A stretch of 64,000 bases of DNA. It comes from Karstenula rhodostoma CBS 690.94 (Eukaryota; Ascomycota; Dothideomycetes; Pleosporales; Didymosphaeriaceae). Each line of letters begins with the position of its first letter. The stretch's first letter is position 1. Below, one piece after another: positions 46,855 through 56,463 of the stretch. The stretch lies in the NCBI GenBank assembly GCA_010093485.1, contig MU001514.1, forward strand, positions 280,779 to 344,778, given 5' to 3'. The position numbers and the translations under genes are program-made. Under the pieces are notes generated by a model, which was not told the origin of the DNA, did no database searches, and was given only the letters and a program-made list of their open reading frames with translations.

Positions 46855-48994
46855 ATGACGAGCGCGGAAGGCGAGCACGAAGGTCCCCCAAACAAGCGGC
46901 GGAAGCTAGATGCAGACGTCAACGGCGCAGGATGCACGCCGTCATCAACCTCGGAAGAAGCTATTGCAGACGAGGCAACGGCAACAAGTTTGCAGCGGCC
47001 TATCAGTCCGCCGCCTTTGCGCAGTAGGCAGCGTACACCGCATACATCGCATCTGCACGATGCGCACGTGACCGAACCATCACCCGCAGATGAGGCGGTC
47101 TCGACGTCGTGCAGAGCTACAGTCGAGGAAGAGCCAGACCACAAAAAATCGAAAGTCGTCAGATCGCCTGTGCAGCTTTCGAGAATTAGGGATTTGGCGC
47201 CGCATCAAAATGAAGATTCAGTAGGGTTGAGAGACATTCTAGGAGATCCTATGATCAAGGAGTGCTGGAATTTCAACTACTTATTTGATGTGGACTTTGT
47301 AATGTGAGTGCTGCTATCGAAACTTCTGGTCTCTTATCTGTATGCGTGGATTTCGAGTCGACTTGATGTTCATTCTGCCAACTCGCCATGTAGCGCTACG
47401 CATGAGCATATAAAACGCTGGTATTCGGTCTTCGAACTGAGGCTTACAAGAACAGGAGCCATTTTGATACGGACGTCAGAGATATCGTTCAGGTCAAGAT
47501 CATACACGGATTTTGGAAGAATGTGGATGAGAGAAGAATTGCAATGCTGGTACTTGCTATCGCTTACAAGCACTTCTTGTCTTCTACAGTCTAACATTAA
47601 GCAGGAAGCAGCAGAGCGCTACCCAAATGTCCAAACTATATCAGCATATCTGCCAGACCCCTTTGGAACTCATCACACCAAGATGCTCATTCTGTTCCAA
47701 CACGACGACTTCGCTCAGATAGTCATTCACACTGCAAACATGATCGAACGGGTGAGTAAAGTATAAGGTGCATCATGACTGCGTCTCTCTGGTAGAGGAA
47801 AGCATACCTGGCTGAGAAACGGGCGAAATATTTGTCCCTACCATTTGAATCCACACTAACTTAATACTCGCGCCTTAGGACTGGACCAACATGACTCAAG
47901 CTGTATGGAAGTCCCCTTTATTGCCTCTGCAAATGTCTCCCACGCCATCTCCAACTGACGTTACACTCCCGATCGGCACTGGAGGACGGTTCATGAAAGA
48001 CCTCCTCTTTTACCTCAATGCATACGGCAGGCGACTACATGGCCTGACAGAGCAGCTGGTCAACTATGATCCCTCTGCCATTCGAGCAGCCTTCCTAGGA
48101 AGCGCACCTTCGCGCCAAAAACCTGCCGCCGCAAGACCATCAATACAAACCTCGTTCGGCTGGCTCGGCCTCAAACAGATACTCTCAACCACACCAGTCC
48201 AGCCCACATCATCCACTCCCAACATCGTCGCTCAAGTATCGTCCATAGCCACCCTGGGCGCAACTCCCACCTGGCTCAACCACTTCCACTCCGTACTCAA
48301 CCGCACCGCATCCTCGAACCGGACCTTCTTCGCGCCCGCACCGAAAAACCCCTCCCCATCCCTAAACATCATCTTCCCTACCGCCCCCGAAATCCGCACC
48401 TCCCTCGACGGCTACGCCTCCGGCGCTTCTATCCACACGAAAACCCAATCCCCGGTCCAGCAGAAACAACTCGAGTACCTGCGTCCTCTACTCTGCCACT
48501 GGAAGCACCAAGACTCTCACCTGAGCGCTGTCACTCCAGAACAGAGGCGCGAAGCCCACCGCGGCCCTGCAGCCCCACATATCAAGACGTATGTCCGGTT
48601 CGCGGACGAAGGGCGGACGGGGATCGACTGGGCGATGGTGACGAGTGCGAATTTGAGCAAGCAGGCGTGGGGCGAGGTGGAGAATAAGAAGGGGGAGGTG
48701 TGGGTGCAGAGTTACGAGGCGGGGGTCGTGGTGTGGCCTGGGTTGTTCAGTGATGAGGATGGTGATGAGGGTGCTGTGATGGTGCCAGTGTTTGGGCAGG
48801 ATAGGCCGCTGGTTGGGGATGTGGGAGAAGAGAAGGGGAAAGGGAAGGGGAAGGGGAAGGGGAAGACGGTGGTGGGGTTCCGTATGCCGTATGACTTGCC
48901 GCTGAGTCCGTACGGTGAGGATGAGGTGCCTTGGTGTGCGACCATGCCTGACAACGAGGAGGACTGGATGGGGAGGGTGTGGAACGGGTATTAG
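46855..48994 (+). CDS. tdp1: tyrosyl-DNA phosphodiesterase 1
   Basis: Four exons (46855-47303, 47456-47549, 47605-47751, 47879-48994) encode 601 residues. The first join restores DVDFVM-SHFDTDVRDIV, which fits the family. Both HKD-type motifs are present: HHTKMLILF with H205, K207 and IVIHTAN (N226), then PHIKTYVRF with H464, K466 and VTSANLSKQAWG (N488). The N-terminal 100 residues are polar, with a likely nuclear signal PPNKRRK. A Lys-Gly repeat of about ten residues (KGKGKGKGKG) lies in the last fifth of the protein. Tdp1 removes stalled topoisomerase I peptides and other 3' blocks from DNA. Intron 1 (152 nt) is longer than the others and could hide a small exon. It is convergent with the Aurora gene. 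Confidence 0.93.
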
Positions 48995-49303
48995 AATGAA
49001 AGGCTTACGGTACTGGATCAAAGCGAGGACACTGGTGCTGGCTGGTGACCGCCGAAGTAACGTTGAATCGCGAGAAGAATATCGAACAATGTGCACTTGC
49101 ATTATCATCAAAACATCGCCATGCTACGCAACGCTACGTGCTGACCCGGCCTGATATGCCTGAGCCCGTTCCCAAAACGCCAACAATGCTTCTCGAAAGG
49201 AACCAGTCCCGAACGCCTCGCCCAAGATTACGCCGTAGGTACATCGCACACTCTAACGCCATAAACAGAAGACAACCACGTGGTTTTACCCATAGCGGCT
49301 CTT
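48995..49303. other. convergent intergenic region, TDP1 and Aurora kinase
   Basis: 309 bp between two stop codons, presumably both 3' UTRs. Nothing else is seen. Confidence 0.5.
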
Positions 49304-50610
49304 TCAGCTTTCCCGCTCCGAACTGCTGCGGAACTTGCCCCCTGACGCGCGGTCGTACGCTCGCTCGCTGCCCTTGCAGTGCTTGACAATCCAGGGGTGT
49401 CTCTCCACGTCTTCGAGCGCGATTCTCTTCTCGGGGTCAACGACAAGGAGCTAGTCGTAATAATTAGTATCACTACTGCGGTAACTAGAGAGGATTGTGC
49501 TTACCTTCTTAATCAAATCTCTAGCCTCGGGGCTCACAAAGTGGGGCACAGTGTACTCGCCCCTAACAATCTTCCGCTGCGTCATAATCTGCGTATCCTC
49601 GAAGGGCGCCTCGCCGACCAAAAACTCATACGTCAACACGCCCAGACTCCACAGATCGACCTTCTCGGAGTAGAAGTTGTCTTTGCCCCGGCCCAACAGC
49701 ATCTCCGGCGGGAGGTAGTCGAGCGTGCCGCACATGGTGTTCCGCCTGTTGTTGGGCGCGTGGACGGACCAACCAAAGTCGGAGATCTTGATCTCGCCGT
49801 GTATCCCGACGAGGATGTTCTCGGGCTTGATGTCGCGGTGCATGACGTGCTTCTTGTGGAGGTACTTGAGTGCCGCAGCCATCTGCGCGATGTACTGCGC
49901 GGCCTTGGGCTCGGGGAAGCGCTGCTCGCGGCGCAGGTGCTTGTAGAGCTCGCCCTTGCCGGCGAACTCGAGGATGAGGAAGATGCGCTTGGCGTCGTTG
50001 AAGTGGCCGAAGAGACGCAGGATGTTGGGGTGTGCGAGGTGCGATTGGATCTCGATTTCGCGACGGACTTGCTTCTCCACTTTGCCTTGCTGGATCTCGT
50101 TCTTGTGCAAGACTTTGAGCGCGCAGACGAAGCCAGATGAGCGCTCCTTGGCAAGGTAAACGCGGCCGAATTTGCCCTTTCCGAGAGGCTTGCCGATCTC
50201 GAACATGCCCAGGTGCCATTGCTTTGGAGTAGAGGGTTGGGAGTAGATTGCAGATTCAGTGAGCGTGCGGCGGTGGCCTGGGTTTTGTGGTTGTGTGGAT
50301 GAGGATGTGGATGTGGATGTGGACGTGGATGTTATTGTGACCTTTGCGAGGTTCCCATTGGCCATCTTGGCCGAGTTCGATGTAGCAAGCTTCTGCAATG
50401 GCATTTTCATGCGGTTCGCGGCTGATTGTGAGGCGGAGAGACCGGTTACCGTTACGGTGGCGACGGAAGACTTTGACCATGTTAGCAACTTCAACACCGT
50501 GCAAGGCGGGATGAGTGTCCTACTTTTGCTTTGTGATGAGTACTATGGTCGTCGTTCTCGTCGTTGACGGTTATGCGCTCGAAAGCGGCTTCGAGATTGG
50601 TAACGTCCAT
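49304..50610 (-). CDS. ark1: Aurora-family serine/threonine kinase (Ipl1/Ark1)
   Basis: Three exons (50610-50524, 50470-49505, 49450-49304) encode 399 residues. A disordered N-terminus with a Ser-Thr repeat (about 76-86) precedes the conserved [15 protein letters not shown]. The kinase domain starts near residue 116: glycine loop GKGKFGRVY (127-134), catalytic lysine K148, HRD at 240-242, DFG at 260-262. The activation loop is [15 protein letters not shown] with T274 as the activating site. The domain closes with [17 protein letters not shown]. Aurora is the kinase of the chromosomal passenger complex; it corrects spindle attachment and phosphorylates histone H3. Fungi generally have one Aurora. 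The short first exon was chosen because [20 protein letters not shown] fits the family start and joins in phase. Confidence 0.94.
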
Positions 50611-50947
50611 GATGGGTGTGAGATACAAAAGGATGCAAGGCGTTGTGTAGAACAGAAAGGACGCGCAGATTGGAGCTGCGATTGAATGCAGACAGATAGA
50701 CTGCGTCGGCCAGGCGATTGTGCAAGTGGGCTGGAGAGGAAAGTGGGCGGGCTGGGATGGTTGTGTTAGAGCGTGTACACAAGCGTCGTTGCTCAGGCGA
50801 CGCAAGCGATGCCCGGAGCTCTGAGCTCTCCGATCCCCCCCACCTCCCCGCAGCTCGCGTTGAGACTCTTTTCCGTGCGCATCGTGCAACCTCCACTGGT
50901 TCTCGCCTCACTTCTCGCCGGACTAGTAAGTTCGAATCTGTGCGATC
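50611..50947. promoter_or_regulatory. bidirectional promoter, Aurora kinase and TIP41-like genes
   Basis: Only 337 bp separate the two start codons, so the genes share a promoter region. The right part is C/T-rich on the plus strand. No clear TATA box. Confidence 0.6.
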
Positions 50948-51825
50948 ATGTCGGCGCTCAACGGCGCGCCGCTGGACACGCCCGCTCCCGGACATGCAGA
51001 CACATCCATCACCAAGGATGGCTTCAAGATCACCACGCGGAAGCTCCCGATCTTGAAGGCTGGCCCGATAGAAGACATGACGAAGAAGCTGGGGATCGCG
51101 CCGCCGGAAATGATCTTCGGGGACAACTTCACGCGCATCGAGCATGCGCCCAGCGGCTGGCATATAGAGTTCAACGCCTTCGATGCGCTGGATCGCGTGG
51201 ACAAGACAGGAGACTCGATGCTGAAGGTGTCCTACTCCAAGGAGTGGCAGCAGAATCGGTAAGTCTTCTGATCCCCAAGCAAAGCCCTATGCGCATACAC
51301 CTGCAGCGCAGTCCTGACCTTGCCAGACAAAAGCAGTTCGAGGACATCAAAGAAGTTGTCAAGCCGTTCGACTGGTCCTACAGCACCGACTACAAGGGCT
51401 CGACCCCAGCTACTCCCGCGCTCCAACCCACCAATACCCCGATACCGCTCGCGCTGCTCAAGCGTCCCGACCCAATCCACTTCTTCGACGACGTCATGCT
51501 TTACGAGGACGAGCTCGCGGACAACGGAATCGCCATGTTCTCGTGCAAGATCCGCGTTATGCCTGCGAGGCTTCTGCTTCTAGGTCGCTTCTTCATGAGG
51601 TTGGACGATGTGCTATTCCGGATACGAGACACTAGGGTATTTGTCGAGTTTGCGACCGGGGAGGTGATCAGGGAATATACCGCACGGGAAGAAAAGTATG
51701 AGACTGTGCGCAAGACGCTTGCAGGTACCAGGGAAGATGTGCTATCCATCATGAGGGACCCGAATCGCTTGGCCGAATTTATACCCGTGGTCGAAAAGTC
51801 CTCGGACAGGGTGGTCTTGAAGTGA
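50948..51825 (+). CDS. tip41: TIP41-like regulator of PP2A-type phosphatase and TOR signalling
   Basis: Two exons (50948-51258, 51327-51825) encode 269 residues, a typical size. Family blocks are present: DGFKITTRKLPILKAGPIED, the LGIAPPEMIFGDN segment, FNAFDALDRVD, and after the intron DWSYSTDYKG, FFDDVMLYEDELADNGIAMF, then the near-invariant CKIRVMPARLLLLGRFFMRLD. TIP41 binds the PP2A-associated Tap42 system in yeast and relays TOR status; human TIPRL binds PP2A-type catalytic subunits directly. Cytosolic. The intron is phase 2 (CG|A) and clean. Confidence 0.93.
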
Positions 51826-52690
51826 GCGAACGATGAACCTGTTGGTGAAGATTACCGGTACATGTCTATGAAAGAACATGGGGATGTCTGGGAATCAGTA
51901 TTGCTCCCAGAGATTGAGCAGCCTGGATACATGTCGATGCACGGGGTATTGGTGATGGACCGAACGACCTCAGCAAAGTCTAAGAAGGCCCTAGCAATCC
52001 GTTGGATATAGCAGAGCAACTCGAAATACTTCCATAAGGAAGGAAATCACGGACCTGAGCGAAAGCCAGGACGCAACACACGGTATAGTATTCATTATTG
52101 ATAGTCCATGGGCTCGAAAAGCTCAATACTGAGAGAGCCGCGTGCAGCAAGCACTGGTTGGAGAGGTTATGATACCCATCGGGGAGCACTGCAGGAAACA
52201 TCATGGACATGAGAGTTGTCGTAGGCATAACGCTAGGAATGGTGCAGGTGTCTTGATGGTCGGCTCCCAAGCCAGTTTCGCAGAGAACCCGTAAACACAG
52301 AGGAGTGGCTCTAGCACCTCTATGTGCTACTTGTGTATACCCCCGTTGCAAGATACAAAAACATGAAGCAACGGACACATACCCCTAGTGCTCTTACTTC
52401 AATCAAGCCTTGTTGTTCCCCACCCAACACCGCAAGCCCACACGCCGTGCAGTCTGCGCCCGTGCCTAGGCATCTACTTCTCCTTACGGAGCATGTGAAC
52501 CTGCGAAGTCCAACATTACGAGTTCACATGACGCTTTCGCCGTGCGTCATACGTAACTCCCTCTAGCCCCACCTTCCTTGCAAATACCCCGCTAGTCAAT
52601 CCAACGTATGCCCCTCCCCGTCAACATCCCCCTTCAACACACATCCTCTTTACCCTCACCTACCAGCTCAACGCCTCTCACACACCCAAA
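51826..52690. other. intergenic region, TIP41 3' side and ACBP promoter
   Basis: No gene is supported in these 865 bp. The last 130 bp before the ACBP start are C-rich (CCCC, CACACA and CTC runs), as in strongly expressed fungal genes. Confidence 0.5.
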
Positions 52691-53161
52691 ATGCCGTCCG
52701 CAAAATTCAACGAGGTCTACAAGCAGACCCGCGAGATCAAGACCGGGCCCAGCAACGATGATCTGCTGAACGTGCGTGGGCTGCCTGCTCCTCTCTGGGA
52801 TCGATGCTGATAGTTGGTGGACAGCTGTACGCCTACGCGAAGATCGCGCAGGGCGAGGACATCGAGAAGGCGCCTAAGCCCGGCATGATGGACTTCACCG
52901 TACGTCTCTGCCCCACCCCGTCCATGAATTCCCTTTCCGTTACCTTGTCTCCGCTGCCTGCTCCTATACAGCTTGGACGGTACTGGAGCAAGGGATGGGG
53001 CAGTCTGAGGGGGAGAAGAGTGAGCAGAGGCTGACACGTACTAGGGCAAAGCCAAGCGCAAGAGGTGGCAGGAGGTCGTCGATACCAAAATCTCCCAGGC
53101 AGACGCGGAGAAGAAATACATCGAGCTCGGCGAGTCGCTCATCAAGACGCACTTGAAGTAA
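52691..53161 (+). CDS. acb1: acyl-CoA-binding protein
   Basis: Three small exons (52691-52771, 52825-52899, 53045-53161) encode 90 residues, the normal length of a free ACBP. The four-helix fold is traceable: FNEVYKQTREIKTGPSNDDLL, then LYAYAKIAQGED, the PKPGMMDFTGKAKRKRWQEV block, and the last helix ADAEKKYIELGESLI. ACBP holds C14-C22 acyl-CoA esters in the cytosol and supplies them to lipid enzymes. It is easily missed because no exon exceeds 120 nt. Both introns (53 and 145 nt) are phase 0 with donors GTGCGT and GTACGT. Confidence 0.93.
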
Positions 53162-53580
53162 GCGCACGGGGAGACATACTGGATACCTAGTGGTGGATTC
53201 ATGGCATGGCATGCACTGGACCGCTGCTGCTGGAGACATATCTTAGGATCAGCAGTTACAAAACCTCGGACATGCATTTGAGTGCTCAGACGCGTGTATC
53301 TAAGCTGTGATGATGCATGCCAATTGACCGAGCACTGTATCATGAGTAAAAACTTCAAAATGCGCGAAAGGCTCATACACTTAGGTCCAATCGACACTTG
53401 GTTCCTGCTTAGCATCTGGTATACATTCGCTATCGTACTACTGCTACAGAGCCCCCAAGAACTCAGAGTGAGTATTACAAGCCCTATGGTATATTAACGC
53501 CATCGCTATGCACGTAATCAAAGTCCCTTCCATATTATACACATCTTACACCAACACATCTACGGCTTCGCTACCCCTAA
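53162..53580. other. convergent intergenic region, ACBP and ATP23
   Basis: 419 bp between two stop codons, AT-richer than the genes. No feature is recognised. Confidence 0.5.
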
Positions 53581-54549
53581 TCATCGATATATCTCATCAA
53601 AGGGTCTCGTATCGTGGAAGCAGCTGTCCCACACCTCGTTGACGACTTTGGTGGCATGCACGTCGTCTTTGATGCCGGGCCGTGCCAGCATGGAGAGTGT
53701 CGCGCGGCGCCGCACGCAGTTTTGGAGCTGCTCTGTTATGCGCCACTGGTTCTTGGTGAAGAATTCGCGGGCGAAGCGGCATTCGCCGGAGAGGGTGGAG
53801 GCGCGGATCTGGTGGGGGTTAGTGAGCGCTCTCCAAAACGAGCGCAGTTGAGGAGATGAAAGATGTGTGACAGAAGGGTCCCATGCAGAGTCAGATACGC
53901 AGACTGCGCAGCTGGGACACCAATGTATTGCTTTCCGCTGGCTTTGTATCTCTGGTTTCATGGGCAGGAAAACAGAGGTATTAGATAGCCAGCTAGAGAG
54001 AAGTCGCTGTTCACACCCGCACTCGGTCGTACGTACCTCCAAGCAGGCCTGATGCCTTAAATTGTTGTCCTCGACCTTGTACTTGAGATGGTCCCACGCG
54101 TGCACCATCTCATGCGCCATGGTATCCTCCTGGTGTCCTCGATTCCGGAACTTGTTCGCACACAGCATGATGCCATGGTCGACGTGGAATCCTCCGCTTT
54201 GCTCCGCCGTGCACATCCTGCAGTGTATGTTTTTCCCGTTCAGGTCGCCGCCCAGCTTGCCCACCTCGTCCTTCAGGAACTTTACAATGGGCGAGTATTG
54301 GAGGAGGTAGTCGCGGTTCGTCTCGCAGCGCTTGCAGTAGGATTCTGCTTTTATGGCGTCCATCTCTTCAAAGTAGTTGCGCTCTAGCGGCACGTCGCGG
54401 TTCCCCGTTACATAGCGGCCCATGAGGATGGAAAAGGTGCTGCTCCAGGTGTAGTATACAGGGTCGAGTTTGGGCGGCTCCGGCTTCGGGGGTGGTTTCG
54501 CGCTCGCGGAATTGGGCACGCCGTCGGGCGCGTCTTCCTGCTTCGACAT
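53581..54549 (-). CDS. atp23: mitochondrial intermembrane-space metalloprotease Atp23
   Basis: Two exons (54549-54037, 53808-53581) encode 246 residues. The zinc-protease motif HEMVH (146-150) is followed by AWD. Paired cysteines are at YCKRC (72, 75), IHCRMC (110, 113) and other positions, as in Atp23. The second exon restores the family block [14 protein letters not shown]. Atp23 matures the mitochondrially encoded ATP synthase subunit 6 and assists F0 assembly. The 228-nt intron has no stop codon in frame, so unspliced mRNA would encode a 76-residue insertion. An upstream in-frame ATG at 54702 would add 51 residues rich in Ser/Pro/Arg; I prefer the internal start because it fits the family length. 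Confidence 0.9.
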   Translation of the reverse strand: MSKQEDAPDGVPNSASAKPPPKPEPPKLDPVYYTWSSTFSILMGRYVTGNRDVPLERNYFEEMDAIKAESYCKRCETNRDYLLQYSPIVKFLKDEVGKLGGDLNGKNIHCRMCTAEQSGGFHVDHGIMLCANKFRNRGHQEDTMAHEMVHAWDHLKYKVEDNNLRHQACLEVRTTECGCEQRLLSSWLSNTSVFLPMKPEIQSQRKAIHWCPSCAVCVSDSAWDPSVTHLSSPQLRSFWRALTNPHQIRASTLSGECRFAREFFTKNQWRITEQLQNCVRRRATLSMLARPGIKDDVHATKVVNEVWDSCFHDTRPFDEIYR

Positions 54550-54824
54550 GTCGTCTAGGATGCGGTGAGAGCTGTGCGTGACGGAAAGCGTAGGGCGTGA
54601 ATGTTGCGGTTCGCGGTTCGCGGTTCTTTCCCGCAAAAAGATGGGTTGCGGAGACGATCGGAGGCTATGATTGGGCGCGCATAAAGGCGGTGGGGATGCC
54701 ATTTATTGTCCTCATGCAGTCATAGCAGCCCGCGAACAATAAAGCGCGTTGGACACGCCATAATCCGCGCAATTCCTGCATACTTGTAGCAATTGGACGC
54801 CCGCACGCAGCACGAGAGCACAGC
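54550..54824. promoter_or_regulatory. bidirectional promoter, ATP23 and glutamate 5-kinase genes
   Basis: 275 bp separate the chosen start codons, or about 122 bp if the upstream ATP23 ATG at 54702 is used. The region must drive both genes. Confidence 0.5.
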
Positions 54825-56463
54825 ATGGCCGCCCACTTGAAGAAGCTTCCGGGCCAGCTCACCGTCGTCATCAAACTCGGTAAACCTCCTGTACACCTAC
54901 CCCACACTCGCAGAGCTTAGAATAACTTACCAATGCGGCGCAGGCACCTCGTCGATTGTCGACGAGAAGACGCACGAGCCGATACTTTCGATCCTCAGTG
55001 TGATTGTCGAGACCGCCGTCAAATTACACAAAGATGGCCACCGCGTGGTCCTTGTCTCCTCCGGCGCCATTGGTGTGGGCCTCCGCAGAATGGACCTCGA
55101 CAGGCGGCCAAAACACCTCCCGAAGGTGCAGGCCCTCGCTGCTATTGGGCAGTGTAGGCTGATGAGCCTGTGGGATCAGCTGTTTGGGCATATGCGGCAA
55201 CCAATTGCCCAGATATTGCTCACACGGAACGACATCGCGGATCGCACGCAATATCAAAACGCGCAGAACACCTTCTTCGAGCTGCTACACATGGGAGCCA
55301 TCCCAATTGTGAACGAGAACGACACTTTGGCCGTGACGGAAATCAAGTTCGGTGACAACGATACGTTGAGTGCCATCACAGCAGGCATGGTGCAAGCCGA
55401 CTACCTGTTCCTCATGACAGATGTTGACTGTCTGTACGACTCGAACCCACGCACGAACCCAGACGCAAAGGCCATCGAAGTAGTCGAGGATATTGCAGAC
55501 CTGGAAGCCGATGTCAGCAGTGCTGGTTCGGCATTAGGCACAGGAGGCATGAGCACAAAGATTGTAGCAGCACGGTTAGCAACAAGCGCAGGCGTGACGA
55601 CCATCATCACCAAGTCAAGCAAACCGGGAAACATTGCCGCCATAATCAGGCACGCCGAGGCACAGAGGCTCACAGGCATATCGAGCCGTAACAGCGTAAC
55701 GAACTTCCAAGACGAAGGCGTCCCGCTCTCGCAAACCGCCAGCCTCAACCTGCACAACTCCACACACGATGTGTCTTCTCTTGCCCAACCCACACACGCG
55801 CGATCACCTTCCCCCCAGCTCGACGCCGAACAGGTCCCCCTACACACCCGCTTCCTCCCTATCGCCCACCCCATCCGCGACCGCTACTTCTGGATCCTGC
55901 ACGGTCTCGCTCCCCACGGCACGATCTACATCGACCACGGCGCGCGTAAAGCGCTCTCCGACAAAGCCGGCCTCCTCCCCGTCGGCATCGTCGACGTAGA
56001 CGGCCACTTCGCTCAACAAGAAGCCGTCCGCATCGTCGTCGTGAAGCGTCTCCCAGCTGCGAGTCCCAAAGCCACCCCCAAGACCACGACCCCCATCGCC
56101 CCCATCCCCTCCCGCACAGCCGCCCACCCCGTCCTCAACTCCGGACACGCGCCGTACACGCATCCCCCGCTCACGCACTCCATGTCCTCGTCCGCGATCA
56201 TCACACCACCGCTGTACGAGCTGCATGACCCCGCTCCCTTTGAGATTGGCCGCGCGGTGGTGAATTACTCCGCGAGCGAGATTAGGCGGATTAAGGGGCT
56301 GCACAGCACGCAGATCCATGATGCGCTGGGGTATGCGGATAGCGAGTATGTGGCGCTAAGGGAGAACATTGCGTTCTTTGGGATTGAGAAGAGTCGGCCG
56401 AATACGCCGAGTGCGGGGCGCAGCGAGAATAAGGAAGGTGGTGTGGGCGTGGATGCGTATTGA
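54825..56463 (+). CDS. pro1: glutamate 5-kinase (proline biosynthesis)
   Basis: Two exons (54825-54879, 54944-56463) encode 524 residues, about 100 more than yeast Pro1. The amino-acid kinase domain is intact: VVIKLGTSSI, VVLVSSGAIGVGL, the glutamate-site NENDTLAV, FGDNDTLSA and GTGGMSTKI. A C-terminal PUA domain begins near IDHGARKALSDKAGLLPVGI and closes with VNYSASEIRRIKG. Two low-complexity insertions explain the extra length: a Ser/His-rich linker at about 265-290 and a Pro/Thr/Ser-rich stretch at about 370-420 inside the PUA region. The enzyme phosphorylates glutamate at the gamma position, the first and feedback-controlled step to proline. Cytosolic. The first exon is only 55 nt. Confidence 0.95.

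Noticed and set aside
49379..50140. 253-codon frame on the plus strand
   Set aside because: It is antisense to the Aurora kinase domain.
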